Shown: positions 9,353 through 17,236 of the stretch, piece after piece
Numbering within the stretch: the first letter of the stretch is position 1
How the letters are laid out: the number at the start of each line of letters is the position of its first letter
Assembly (NCBI RefSeq): GCF_001439605.1
Contig: NZ_LMBX01000015.1
Coordinates: forward strand, 78,071-142,070
Direction of reading: 5' to 3'
From: Cytobacillus praedii
GTDB taxonomy: Bacteria; Bacillota; Bacilli; Bacillales; Cytobacillaceae
DNA: 64,000 bases
Translations under genes and position numbers: made by a program
The notes under the pieces: generated by a model
What the model saw: the letters and a program-made list of their open reading frames with translations, nothing else
Told to the model about the DNA's origin: nothing
The model's database searches: none

Positions 9353-9508
9353 AACTGTAAAAATCCATACATAGTTCACTATTAAACAACTACTTTATCC
9401 TTTTGTTTAGCCCTAATGACTATAACACTTTATTATTCCCAATAACTTGGTCTGCATAAAGGTTTAACCGTGTGATTACATTCCAAAATAAATTACTTAA
9501 TATTTCCT

Positions 9509-10080
9509 ATGACAAATATCTATACAAGGAAAATTGTCCTAACACATATATTTAATAATTCTTCACGAAATGAGGTTGACTGTGTGGCAAGCCCAACCTT
9601 TCATCCGGCAGCTGTTTATCCTATAGGAGTTTCTCACGTTCATAATGCAGCTGCAGACTTGAATAACGACGGGTCTATCGATTTAGCAATTGTAAATATT
9701 GGTTCAAACGATGTGACTATTCTTCTAAATACGGGTGCGGTATATTTACTGAAGCACCAGGAATCCCCTATTCGGTCGGTAATTCTCCAATTGCCATTAC
9801 CGCAGCTGATTTGAATGGAGACGGTTTTATTGATATAGCCACAGCAAACGTAGGAACCAGTGATGTCTCTATTCTTTTAAATAATAGATTCGAGATATTT
9901 TCCCCGGGGAAAACAGTTCCTCTGACCATATACAGCTTTCCTTTTGATATCACTTCAGCTGATTTTAATTGTGATGGCATACCAGATTTAGCGACAGCAA
10001 ATCCAGGTACAGATAATGTTTCTGTTTTAACTAACAACGGAGCTGCCCAATTTTCCGTAACTAACTTTCCAGTAGGTACC
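9509..10080 (+). pseudogene. FG-GAP/VCBS repeat protein, frameshifted and truncated
   Basis: Three Ca-binding-type repeat cores are visible: DLNNDGSIDLA, DLNGDGFIDIA and DFNCDGIPDLATANPG, each followed by a SxDVxxLxN strand. The first repeat is in one frame (9509 to about 9740) and the rest in another, so a single indel near 9740 breaks the gene. After SVTNFPVG (about 10078) the similarity stops and a promoter for the next gene follows, so the C-terminus is missing too. FG-GAP/VCBS repeats form beta-propellers of surface proteins. The frames 9509-9814 and 9811-10158 are its two halves. Confidence 0.7.
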
Positions 10081-10102
10081 TTATGTTTATTTAATGGATT
10101 TT

Positions 10103-10131
10103 TTGTTATCATTTTACTAATAAGGTATAAT
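10103..10131 (+). promoter_or_regulatory. SigA-type promoter
   Basis: TTGTTA (10103-10108), a 17-base spacer and TATAAT (10126-10131). It starts inside the end of the decayed FG-GAP gene and drives the gene at 10155. Confidence 0.75.
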
Positions 10132-10154
10132 AATCCACATAGGAGTGATATCCA

Positions 10155-10547
10155 ATGAATATTCAAAAAAATAGTTTTGCTGATTTACCCACTAATCTAA
10201 ATCGATCATTAATGAAAACTAAGATCCAAAAACAAATTAACTTAAATATGGATGAGAAAAATGATTTTAAAGATATGCTTTTGTTAATGATAAAATTAAG
10301 CAATGAAAAAAAAATAATGAAAGCTTTAGGTAGTGTAGATGCAAAAATACCTAAGACTGATAAAGAGCCTAATTACAAAAACAATGATAATAATAAAGAG
10401 TCCTGTCAAACTGATTCAGCTAAGAAAATGGATACCGATTCTATAAATAGTACAAATAATGAACTTAATGCTGAAGGATTAGAAGCAATTAGTATTAAAT
10501 TAACTGCCAAGATACTGGGCATTAACGAAAAAGAAAAATTTTTTTAA
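10155..10547 (+). CDS. Hypothetical hydrophilic protein
   Basis: 130 residues, not recognised. It is Lys/Asn-rich, with a charged N-terminal half, a low-complexity Asn/Lys/Asp middle (about residues 70-100) and a possible amphipathic helix at the end (LEAISIKLTAKILGI). It has no membrane segment or Cys motif. ATG 10155 follows AGGAGTGATATCCA at fitting distance. It has its own good promoter (10103-10131) and terminator (10546-10570), so it is monocistronic. The disordered middle and the location among spore-surface genes are compatible with a spore protein, but nothing proves this. Confidence 0.6.
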   Translation: MNIQKNSFADLPTNLNRSLMKTKIQKQINLNMDEKNDFKDMLLLMIKLSNEKKIMKALGSVDAKIPKTDKEPNYKNNDNNKESCQTDSAKKMDTDSINSTNNELNAEGLEAISIKLTAKILGINEKEKFF

Positions 10548-10570
10548 AAGGAACGAAGTAAGTCCTTTTT
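10546..10570 (+). terminator. Intrinsic terminator
   Basis: AAAAGGA (10546-10552) pairs with TCCTTTT (10563-10569), followed by T. It overlaps the stop codon of the 10155 gene. Confidence 0.6.
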
Positions 10571-10685
10571 CTATCAGTATGCTTTATGAGAATTAACAAT
10601 AAATTTACAGTGCAAATATACTAGATAAATAATCAAACTTTATTATTAAATTATTGAAAAACTGAATTTGAAAGGAGTTATGTTG

Positions 10686-10745
10686 ATGGTTGAATTTCTG
10701 TCAAGACTAGTTATTTTAACCACCTTTTGCACTATTTTGCCTTAA
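10686..10745 (+). other. 19-codon ORF with strong ribosome site (duplicated motif MVEFLSRL)
   Basis: The frame reads MVEFLSRLVILTTFCTILP after GAAAGGAG. The same context and first eight residues recur at 16487-16537, directly behind the membrane gene 15988-16482. Here only the last few bases of such a gene are left upstream (GAATTTGAAAGGAG). I read it as the end of a decayed duplicate, or a conserved tiny ORF. Confidence 0.35.
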
Positions 10746-11023
10746 TAAGATGCAATTATTTCCCCCACTTCTTTTTAATAAATTACTTATTTAGTTTAAT
10801 TAAGCAGAAATAGTTATTAGTGAGCAACTACCAGTGATTTTAAAAATCCTCCGTTTGCAGTTCCTCCCATACCCTATGTGGCCTCTAATGCATGCCCCTT
10901 CCCCGCCTCTATTCAAAAAGGTCCTTAATCTACTTAGTATTCACACATTTTTTTAAGAAGCACTGACAAGTTATTAACAATCGAATATTTTATAATGCGT
11001 TATATTTTAACGCTCACTCCTTA

Positions 11024-11069
11024 CACCATGCAGGTATATAGGTAAGTTCCTGCATGGTGATTTATTTTT
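11024..11069 (+). terminator. Orphan intrinsic terminator
   Basis: CACCATGCAGG (11024-11034) and CCTGCATGGTG (11049-11059) form a perfect 11-base stem with a 14-base loop, followed by ATTTATTTTTTT. No gene on the plus strand ends here. The 10750-11020 stretch shows no coding frame, so it may end a small RNA or a deleted gene. Confidence 0.75.
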
Positions 11070-11293
11070 TTACTCTTTTACACATTTACATCAAATTTCA
11101 AATACATTCATTTATACCGATTAAGAAATCCCATCTCCGAAATTCAACTTTTTTGTTAAACACAAATAGCTTGCTCGGTAACATTCTATTTAATCTTTCA
11201 AATAGCCTAATTTTAACTTTTATTGAAATTATCTAGACAAGTCTTTCTAATTTTACATATGTTATAAGACATTAAATGAAAGGAAATACTACT

Positions 11294-11680
11294 ATGTCAT
11301 CCTGTCAACAACTTGCAGATATTATCGGAGGCGAGGTAATTACCGCTGCTCCTGTCTGTATAGTTCAACGTCTTCGAAATAATAATGCCACTATTTTAGG
11401 CCCTCGTACTCGTTCCCCTTTATCACTTCCATCTGCCCTATCCTTTGAAAACAACAAAAATGGCCGAACACTTAACCTAGGTGAAACTGTCATCCGTCAA
11501 AATGAAATTAATCCATTCCTTTCTGCATTAAGAAGAAGAGGAATTATGGTTATAACTGTTCATAACCATTGGCTTTTTGATAAACCACGTTTAATGTATA
11601 TGCATTGGGAGAATATTGGGGACCCGTTTGTGTTTGCCCGAAATAGTTTTGAAGCTGCTAGAGAGGTAGGCATTCTGTAA
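11294..11680 (+). CDS. DUF1259 family protein
   Basis: 128 residues matching the DUF1259 (LppY/LpqO-like) pattern: GEVITAAPVCIVQRLRN at the start, NLGETVIRQNEINPF in the middle, then HNHWLFDKPRLMYMHWE with the conserved His residues and EAAREVGIL at the end. The function of the family is not established. I start at ATG 11294 because AAAGGA lies 8-13 bases upstream; the upstream in-frame ATG at 11276 has no ribosome site. A terminator follows at 11686. It lies amid small spore-surface-type genes; no operon partner. Confidence 0.85.
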   Translation: MSSCQQLADIIGGEVITAAPVCIVQRLRNNNATILGPRTRSPLSLPSALSFENNKNGRTLNLGETVIRQNEINPFLSALRRRGIMVITVHNHWLFDKPRLMYMHWENIGDPFVFARNSFEAAREVGIL

Positions 11681-11685
11681 TGACC

Positions 11686-11737
11686 AGCCATTTTGTGATG
11701 TTTTAAACGAATGTCACAATTGGCTCTTTTCTTTTTG
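11686..11737 (+). terminator. Intrinsic terminator of the DUF1259 gene
   Basis: AGCCATTTTGTGA (11686-11698) pairs, with one gap, with TCACAATTGGCT (11714-11725), followed by CTTTTCTTTTT. Confidence 0.75.
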
Positions 11738-11771
11738 ACATACATAACTACTCTTTTATTTCCTAAAGACT

Positions 11772-11816
11772 TCATTCTCCTTCAAGATCTATTTTCTTTA
11801 CTTCCAGCTGTTCAAG
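11772..11816 (-). pseudogene. Short 3' remnant of a repeated gene (copy 1 of 3)
   Basis: The minus strand reads EQLEVKKIDLEGE-stop, matching the end EQMELEKIELGGE-stop of the fuller remnant at 15613-15929. It follows a terminator just as the other two copies do. Everything 5' of this piece has been lost. Confidence 0.45.
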
Positions 11817-11827
11817 TGGATGATACT

Positions 11828-11908
11828 ATGAAACTAAAATTCGAGTTAGAATTAGATTTATTTTTACTATTAGAGTTTGCGAAGCTCGCACTCGGCATCT
11901 ACCTTTAA
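11828..11908 (+). CDS. Possible 26-residue peptide
   Basis: The frame begins MKLKFELELDLFLLLEFAK and ends LGIYL. It is an amphipathic Leu/Glu-rich peptide after a weak GGATG site. A terminator stem (11895-11900/11911-11916, T run) overlaps its stop, which is usual for very small genes here. Not recognised; it could be chance. Confidence 0.3.
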   Translation: MKLKFELELDLFLLLEFAKLALGIYL

Positions 11909-11922
11909 GAAGATGCTTTTTT
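11895..11922 (+). terminator. Short intrinsic terminator
   Basis: GCATCT and AGATGC with a 10-base loop, followed by TTTTTT. Confidence 0.5.
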
Positions 11923-12051
11923 ATTTAACCGGGCTATTATTAAGTTCACTTAAATTTCGTACTATGAACAAAACATAAGTACTTATCACATTTTCATTCC
12001 CCTAATACTTTCAAACAATTATTTTTAGTATTATTTACCCTAGTTTTATTG

Positions 12052-12060
12052 TGATATAAT
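12052..12060 (+). promoter_or_regulatory. Extended -10 promoter
   Basis: TG-A-TATAAT (12052-12060), 37 bases before the start codon of the next gene. The -35 region is weak (TTATTT near 12031). Confidence 0.6.
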
Positions 12061-12096
12061 ACAAATGTCCTAATGTAAAAAAGCAAGGAGTTTATT

Positions 12097-12393
12097 ATGA
12101 AAAAACTAGTCGATCCAATTGAGAATTTTGAAAAATTGTTACAGAAATATCCAGATGAAGTAAAGAATACATATGAATTTTATTCCTTTTTCAAAAAATT
12201 ACCTTTGGCTAATCAAAGGTTTGATTACGTTCCAATCATTGAGTTAGGTACGATCTTCAAGTATAAAAAGCCTAAAATCTTCTTCGAAATGCGGAAATTT
12301 TCTAAGAAAAGTTCTGTTATTGATCTTATAACTTCTTCTGAAACGGATTTAGAGAGAGCGATAGACGTAATTAACAAATTAAAAAACCAATAA
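12097..12393 (+). CDS. Hypothetical protein
   Basis: 98 residues, not recognised. It is soluble and charged, without Cys or a signal. Segments such as NFEKLLQKYPDEVKNTYEFYSFF and SETDLERAIDVINKLKN (parts of longer helices) suggest a small all-alpha fold. ATG 12097 is preceded by AAGGAG 8 bases upstream and by an extended -10 promoter. No operon partner; no clear terminator directly after it. Between 12499 and 12550 there is an 8-base inverted repeat TCCAGGGC/GCCCTGGA with a long loop, of unknown meaning. Confidence 0.6.
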   Translation: MKKLVDPIENFEKLLQKYPDEVKNTYEFYSFFKKLPLANQRFDYVPIIELGTIFKYKKPKIFFEMRKFSKKSSVIDLITSSETDLERAIDVINKLKNQ

Positions 12394-12666
12394 GTTCCTT
12401 CTATATCACATTTTTTATTAATAAATTACTTAATTACATTTAATTCTTATGTCATAGACATTTGATACTTAGAGCTAATTTACCCCTAATAATAGGCTTC
12501 CAGGGCGAGTCACCAATCTTATACTTACTCAACGTACTCTTTGCCCTGGATACATCGTGCTTAAAATGGTTCTAGACAGATACTTTTATTTAAACTCATA
12601 GTGAAAAAATTTATTCAATATGATTTAATAGGAATTAAGCACTATTTACTTGGAGGATTTTTCATT

Positions 12667-12966
12667 ATGTTCTTGATTATGGCTATATTAAATAGTTTTT
12701 CACTTTTTGTTCTTGTTTCATTTATAATTAACTTCTTCGGTAACACAATAAAAACAAGATTAGCAAAAGTAGTATTAATTCCAACATCCATAATATTGTA
12801 TTTTTACATTTTAAATTTTGCAGTTGACAACGGAAACAAATTATCTTTATTAACAAATTCAGCAATTCTTTTAGGACCATTTGTAATTCTCATAGTTGTA
12901 AAGATTGTTGTCTCACTGCTATCTTATATAATGGGCTGGAATGCGAATAAACAAAGACAGTACTAA
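12667..12966 (+). CDS. Small hypothetical membrane protein
   Basis: 99 residues with about three hydrophobic segments (MFLIMAILNSFSLFVLVSF; KVVLIPTSIILYFYIL; SAILLGPFVILIVVKIVVS). Not recognised. The frame is open from a GTG at 12601, but that codon has no ribosome site. ATG 12667 has GGAGG at 12652-12656, so I use it. A strong terminator follows at 12989. Its role is unknown. Confidence 0.6.
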   Translation: MFLIMAILNSFSLFVLVSFIINFFGNTIKTRLAKVVLIPTSIILYFYILNFAVDNGNKLSLLTNSAILLGPFVILIVVKIVVSLLSYIMGWNANKQRQY

Positions 12967-12988
12967 CATTAATTAAATACTTGTATTG

Positions 12989-13028
12989 ATAAGTGGTAGC
13001 TTTAATGAGCTATCACTTATTTTTTTAC
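12989..13028 (+). terminator. Intrinsic terminator
   Basis: ATAAGTGGTAGCT (12989-13001) pairs with AGCTATCACTTAT (13008-13020), followed by six T. Confidence 0.85.
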
Positions 13029-13139
13029 AAAAAAATTTATTCCTTGATTTCATTAAGCGACACACATCTATCATTAAGTTAATTAACCATTTCTTTAACT
13101 CCTCAAATTAGGTAAAATAATGGAAAGGAGATGAATACA

Positions 13140-13331
13140 TTGAGTGATACTAAAAGGTATTTTATTTTACTCCCTCCATTTGTCTTTTTATTAATAATGC
13201 TTATATTTTTACTTCCAGAAAGTAAATTGTTGTACTCTGTAATTGCTCCTCTTCTTTTTTGGTTGACTTATTATTTCTGGAAACATTTCGATAAAAAGTC
13301 GAAACAAAATGATAGTCAGCACAAAAGTTAA
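13140..13331 (+). CDS. Small two-helix membrane protein
   Basis: 63 residues: two membrane segments (YFILLPPFVFLLIMLIFLL and LYSVIAPLLFWLTYYFW) and a charged tail KHFDKKSKQNDSQHKS, so the C-terminus is probably cytoplasmic. The AAGGAG at 13125-13130 fits the TTG at 13140 (9 bases). The ATG at 13131 abuts the ribosome site and is unlikely to be used. A terminator follows (13341-13363). Not recognised. Confidence 0.6.
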   Translation: MSDTKRYFILLPPFVFLLIMLIFLLPESKLLYSVIAPLLFWLTYYFWKHFDKKSKQNDSQHKS

Positions 13332-13340
13332 GTAGTTTAT

Positions 13341-13363
13341 GCCTCTTGTTGAGGCTGTTTTTA
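13341..13363 (+). terminator. Intrinsic terminator
   Basis: GCCTC (13341-13345) and GAGGC (13351-13355) with a TTGTT loop, then TGTTTTT. Confidence 0.6.
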
Positions 13364-13530
13364 ATTAAACACTCTATCCAGAAAACATACTTACCCTTGT
13401 GTTTCACTAAATCCCCGTTAAAAATTTATAATAATTTATTTCATCACGGTTTTATCAGCCACTACAACTTGTAGATTATCTTCACAGCTTTGTCAGTTAA
13501 TATAATTTAAACTTGTCACAATCACAAAAC

Positions 13531-14193
13531 TTACGCAGGAGGAAAAACAGTTGCAGTGAGCCCGAGGTTAAGAGCATTTATAGCTGATACACCAACTCGA
13601 TCAAAATTATCAGTAACTGAAACTCGATAGGTATAGTTACCAGCAGCACCAGGCACATCGACGTAAGTAAAGTTAGGGTGCCACTGATAAAATCTGGCTA
13701 GAGTAGCTCCTGATGTTCTTACGTAGTTTCCTTGCTGAAAGGTAACTGTTAATGTGTCAGATGGGTCTCTAATCAGATTATAAGTCAAACCATATTCTAT
13801 GCTTGTTGCGGCTGAAATTGCTGTAACATTAGTGGTCACTGTAGCATCTAATTTAACCCTTTGATTAGCTTCAGTCGTAGTTACTTGTACATCCATAATA
13901 AAAAAATCATCAACGTCAGGGGGTATGTCAATAGAACTCCCTTGTTCGCCAGTAACAAAAAGAGTCGATCCTGGCCCAGCAGGACCTTGAATTCCTTGTA
14001 TTCCCTGTGGTCCCGGTATTCCCTGTGACCCCGGTATTCCCTGTGGTCCTGGTATTCCCTGTGGTCCTGGTATTCCCTGTGGTCCTGGTATTCCCTGTGG
14101 TCCTGGTGGACCAATTAATCTTGGGAGCTGTGGCGGTTTTGAACCCGGACTAAGTGGACAACACCCCTGAAAAGGTTGGTTATTGTGAGCCAT
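13531..14193 (-). CDS. Collagen-like exosporium/spore-surface protein (BclA type)
   Basis: 220 residues. An N-terminal motif ([20 protein letters not shown]) comes before 16 Gly-X-Y triplets (about residues 32-79, mostly GPQ and GIP) and a C-terminal beta domain of about 140 residues ([19 protein letters not shown] ... [13 protein letters not shown] ... LTATVFPPA). This layout matches Bacillus collagen-like glycoproteins of the exosporium nap, in which the triplets form a triple helix and the C-terminal domain trimerises. I start at ATG 14193, which is preceded by GAGGTG; a GTG at 14202 is also in frame. The triplet DNA is an 18-base tandem repeat and is likely to vary in number between strains. 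Confidence 0.85.
   Translation of the reverse strand: MAHNNQPFQGCCPLSPGSKPPQLPRLIGPPGPQGIPGPQGIPGPQGIPGPQGIPGSQGIPGPQGIQGIQGPAGPGSTLFVTGEQGSSIDIPPDVDDFFIMDVQVTTTEANQRVKLDATVTTNVTAISAATSIEYGLTYNLIRDPSDTLTVTFQQGNYVRTSGATLARFYQWHPNFTYVDVPGAAGNYTYRVSVTDNFDRVGVSAINALNLGLTATVFPPA
13997..14104. repeat. Six tandem 18-base units coding Gly-X-Y triplets
   Basis: Units of the form GGTATTCCCTGTGGTCCT (plus strand) at 13997, 14015, 14033, 14051, 14069 and 14087. The last three or four are identical and the first two diverged. Being a multiple of 3, changes in copy number keep the frame. Confidence 0.9.
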
Positions 14194-14348
14194 ATCAATC
14201 ACCTCATAAATATTTTATTTTATTAAATATGTTTTTAAGTATAATAAGGATTGGACGACTATACAGAACCTACCTTTTGTTTACAAAAATTGCCTTTTTT
14301 TATAAATGATAGACTAATATTGTAAATATTTTCATGGTGGTGAGATAG

Positions 14349-14534
14349 ATGCAGTTAATAAAACACCTGACCTTTTCATTTCTAGGTGGTGTAACAGGAT
14401 TATTAATCTATTATTTTGCTACTGGTAAAGATATAAATTGGACATCTGATGGGATATTTTTTGCCGTTATTGTATTAATCACCCTAATAGCCAATGGTAA
14501 GCTTGGCAAAAAACTTAATTCGAAAAATAAATAA
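14349..14534 (+). CDS. Small membrane protein, paralogue of 18185-18382
   Basis: 61 residues with two hydrophobic segments (FSFLGGVTGLLIYYFA; GIFFAVIVLITLIANG) around the polar TGKDINWTSD, and a basic end GKLGKKLNSKNK. The 65-residue product at 18185 has the same order (IKRLSFSLL, GTNVDWIYIGIF, TLIAKGRIGEKLKSKN), so these are duplicates within one 4-kb region. ATG 14349 follows GGTGGTGAG. The family is not recognised. Confidence 0.65.
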   Translation: MQLIKHLTFSFLGGVTGLLIYYFATGKDINWTSDGIFFAVIVLITLIANGKLGKKLNSKNK

Positions 14535-14737
14535 TCAACTAATCTATCATTTTGTTTCTATTAAAAAACATATAGTTGAATATTAATGAAGAAACAATAT
14601 TGTGACGGCATGTATTTAACCACATATATTAAAAAGTGACAATAATGTCACTTCCTTGGTTAATATGTAACCATAATCGAAGGCTATTATTTTCTATTCC
14701 TTGTAAAATGGTAAAAAGAGGAGGAGGAATCTAGAAA

Positions 14738-15091
14738 ATGAAAGCATTAAAGATAACAATTGGAATTTTATTTGCTGCAGTTATAATTGCATTGTCTATG
14801 ACTCTTTTTGTAAAGAACGAACTTGCGGATATGTTAAACCCTTTTATCCCACATAAGGATGTTTTCGTAAAGATTGATCAAGTGGGGAAAAAGCTGGATC
14901 AATCAACATACGAATATTCCTTAGAAGGAATTAATGAAGATGGTAAGAAAATAAAGATTACATTCACCGCAAGTAAGCAATTACGGGAAGGCGCATACTT
15001 AAAAGTTGATACCAAAAGAACTTATGTGAAATCTTGGGAAGAGGTACAGCCGAATGATATGCCAACCGTTGCACAAAAAAAGCTAAAATAA
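14738..15091 (+). CDS. YxeA family protein
   Basis: 117 residues: an uncleaved signal/anchor helix (ITIGILFAAVIIALSMTLFV), then the DUF1093/YxeA domain with YEYSLEGINEDGKKIKITF and the family signature TASKQLREGAYLKVDTK, ending in SWEEVQPNDMP. YxeA proteins are small secreted or membrane-anchored proteins of unknown function with an OB-like beta barrel. ATG 14738 is preceded by GAGGAGGAATC. A strong terminator at 15112 ends the single-gene unit. Confidence 0.85.
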   Translation: MKALKITIGILFAAVIIALSMTLFVKNELADMLNPFIPHKDVFVKIDQVGKKLDQSTYEYSLEGINEDGKKIKITFTASKQLREGAYLKVDTKRTYVKSWEEVQPNDMPTVAQKKLK

Positions 15092-15111
15092 GATATATGT
15101 ATTTAAAGGTT

Positions 15112-15142
15112 AAGCAGTGAAGTATTTCACTGCTTTTTTTAT
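15112..15142 (+). terminator. Intrinsic terminator of the yxeA-like gene
   Basis: AAGCAGTGAA (15112-15121) and TTCACTGCTT (15126-15135) with a GTAT loop, followed by a T run. Confidence 0.9.
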
Positions 15143-15554
15143 TCACAAATTAAGTTAAATGTAAAAAACATAATTAACAGTTCTACGCCTTTGCATATAA
15201 GAATCAAAATTAGGTACTTTAATCTATAGCGAACAAGCCTGATATTCCAAACCTAGAATAAGAAGACTCAGATCCTTTCTCAGCAAAATTTTTTTCATTT
15301 TCTCTGCAATTTACGGGCTTTATATAAGTTATTTGGTTCGTATTTCTATTTATAATTTTGGTTATTATAAATTTATGAGCTTACTTTCAATCCCCTATAA
15401 GTAGCTCAGCAAGGCAAGTTAGCAATAACCAAATCCTTTGACAACAAAGCTTGCCTTGAATAACATATTTTCTGCCAACTTGTCCCTAATCATTACGTGG
15501 AAAATTACATATAATAATCTGAACAAAATATCCTTAGCCAATCAGTTTGCTTCT
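15143..15554. other. Gene-free stretch
   Basis: About 410 bases with no supportable gene. It holds a long-range inverted repeat AAGGCAAG/CTTGCCTT (about 15411-15456) without a U tract. Confidence 0.45.
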
Positions 15555-15577
15555 GAGCCATAATTGGCTCTTTTTTT
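15555..15577 (+). terminator. Orphan intrinsic terminator
   Basis: GAGCCA (15555-15560) and TGGCTC (15565-15570), then seven T. No plus-strand gene ends here, but a gene remnant on the other strand follows, as after 11737 and 17802. Confidence 0.75.
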
Positions 15578-15612
15578 AATTTACATTTTTACTCTTTTGC
15601 TTTCTAAAGATT

Positions 15613-15929
15613 TCATTCCCCTCCAAGTTCTATTTTCTCTAATTCCATCTGTTCACCTGTTGTATTCCATTCATCGTACTCACGGCTGCAAAAGCAAACC
15701 ATCGCACGATTAATATCATCTGGAGAGCTATTGTGATTGAGGCAGCCTCGCTCCTAATTGTTGTGTTCAATTTCATCCTCTTCGATTATTAGATACTCAC
15801 TATTGCGATATTCCTCATTTTTATTTCAAATTTTTTTAAAGCTTGATCAAGGTTAAGTTGATTTTCTGTATTAATCAAAATGTTCACTCTTTTTCCATTC
15901 AAATAAACAAAACATACCTTTTGCTTCAT
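15613..15929 (-). pseudogene. Decayed gene, fullest of three related remnants
   Basis: It starts MKQKVCFVYLNGKRVNILIN at ATG 15929. Near 15790 a frameshift leads to a second frame SEYLIIEEDEIEHNN, then an in-frame TAG, CSREYDEWNTTGEQMELEKI and a TGA at 15613. The same order of words, more degraded, is found at 17828-18100, and the last 13 codons at 11772-11816. The family is not recognised. The intact ancestor would be about 105 residues and soluble. Confidence 0.6.
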
Positions 15930-15987
15930 TAAGTTACATAATATTAAATAATTATCACATCCTAAGAAAAAGTTGGAGGTGATTAGC

Positions 15988-16482
15988 TTGATTGTGAATT
16001 TTTTTAGAGTATTTAACGCAATTGTTTTGTGGGCAATTGTTATATTTTTTCTTCCAAAGAAATCCTTTAAAAGATACTTACCCGTTACTTTATTTTCTTC
16101 ATCCATTTTATTAATACAATCACTTTTAAACATATTATTTAAATGGTGGAAGGTAAAAGGAGGAACCAAATTCCTGATTTTTGATGATTTAGCATTTATA
16201 TTTGGTCCATTTTTCACGATTAACTTATGGGTATTCCATTTCACTTATGGAAAATTTTCTTTGTACACACTAACAAATTTAGTAATAGATACAATTTTTG
16301 GATTTATATTAAATCCTTTTTTTCAAAAGTTGGGACATTACAAATTAAAAAATATGAATTCATTCGGACTCTTTCTCTTCTACTATTTATTTTCATTTAT
16401 TAATTATGGTTTTCAAAAATATTATGAAAAACCTAGTACTTCAGAAGAACTAATTTCTATTTCCGAATTTGAAAGGAGGTAG
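15988..16482 (+). CDS. Four-helix hypothetical membrane protein
   Basis: 164 residues with about four to five membrane segments (VFNAIVLWAIVIFFLP; VTLFSSSILLIQSLLNILF; AFIFGPFFTINLWVFHF; FLFYYLFSFINYGF) and the polar motif WKVKGGTKFLIFDDL. I use TTG 15988, as GGAGGT lies at 15975-15980; the TTG at 15973 overlaps that site. It lies near the CBO0543-type gene at 17237, and such small membrane proteins often cluster in Bacillus (family impression, not proof). The end of the gene carries the ribosome site for the tiny ORF at 16487. Confidence 0.65.
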   Translation: MIVNFFRVFNAIVLWAIVIFFLPKKSFKRYLPVTLFSSSILLIQSLLNILFKWWKVKGGTKFLIFDDLAFIFGPFFTINLWVFHFTYGKFSLYTLTNLVIDTIFGFILNPFFQKLGHYKLKNMNSFGLFLFYYLFSFINYGFQKYYEKPSTSEELISISEFERR

Positions 16483-16486
16483 TTTG

Positions 16487-16537
16487 ATGGTTGAATTCCT
16501 ATCTAGACTAGCACTCTTTTGCCTTAATGAAATGTAA
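16487..16537 (+). other. 16-codon ORF, second copy of the MVEFLSRL motif
   Basis: It reads MVEFLSRLALFCLNEM after GAAAGGAGG, which lies inside the last codons of the preceding gene, so it would be translationally coupled. It shares its first eight residues with 10686-10745. Confidence 0.35.
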
Positions 16538-16594
16538 AAATTAAAATCCCTCTCATATATAAATTACTTAACGAGCAGGTCGCTTTCATAGCTA

Positions 16595-17103
16595 TTACTT
16601 TGGTTCATAATTGACTGTGACATTGAAGTCAGTATCTCCGATATAGCAAGTCAATTAGTCCTATTCATCTATATCATCACTTGAATTTTCTGTTCCACAT
16701 AATGGGCCGATAATTTTTTCTACATTACATAATAAGACATCTTCCGAATTCCCTCATTCCCTTGCTAATTCAATAGTGGCTGATTCTTGTTCTTTTGTGT
16801 GGCAAGTGTCTCATTGCCAGCCGCTCTTTACACCCCATGATGTTTTGTCTTTCAATTCCTCCCCATGAATTCCACATGTTTCGCATCGATTATGTTCATC
16901 ACACACGGTGTATGGGTAAGGATCATCATTCCCATGGCATTTCGGACAATCTCACACCCAATACTAACCATCTTCAAATCGGTCGGCGTACAATCCTCGA
17001 TGGGGCAAGGTGAATTTCTGATCATTCATTTTGGTGTGACCAGATCGTGTCCGCTGAGGTATTTCTGGAATAAATAATTTAATATACTCAAATTCATTTA
17101 TCC
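16595..17103 (-). pseudogene. Zinc-ribbon protein gene with six in-frame stops
   Basis: One continuous minus-strand frame from about 17100 to a TAA at 16595 can be read through. Words: FEYIKLFIPEIPQ, GLYADRFEDG-stop-YWV-stop-DCPKCHG, YTVCDEHNRCETCGIH, WGVKSGWQ-stop-DTCHTKEQ, NVEKIIGPLCG and NVTVNYEPK. The CPKC, CETCG and CHTK patterns point to a Cys-rich metal-binding protein of about 165 residues. There are six in-frame stops (three TGA, two TAG, one TAA), and the probable start (ATG near 17103 with GGGGAG) is one base out of frame. It is dead but recent enough to read. The plus-strand frames here (16795-17077) are shadows. Confidence 0.65.
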
Positions 17104-17236
17104 ATCTCCCCTTTTACTTCGCACTTTGTGCTGAGAAACTGGTTGCTTATTTTGATATTTTAATTTTCCCCTATTACATAAAAGAAAAATATTTTGTAAA
17201 AAATAAATATTATTTACTTGGGGGCTGATTACATAA

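Noticed and set aside
15789..16244. 151-codon minus-strand ORF
   Set aside because: It overlaps a plus-strand membrane gene with a clear ribosome site. Only its last third matches the remnant at 15613-15929.
16795..17077. Two plus-strand ORFs of about 70 codons
   Set aside because: They are shadows of the decayed Cys-rich gene on the other strand and have no ribosome sites.
16595..17103. Selenocysteine at the TGA codons of the zinc-protein remnant
   Set aside because: Cys would fit at two of the TGA positions, but TAG and TAA stops occur in the same frame and no SECIS-like hairpin follows them closely, so decay is simpler.
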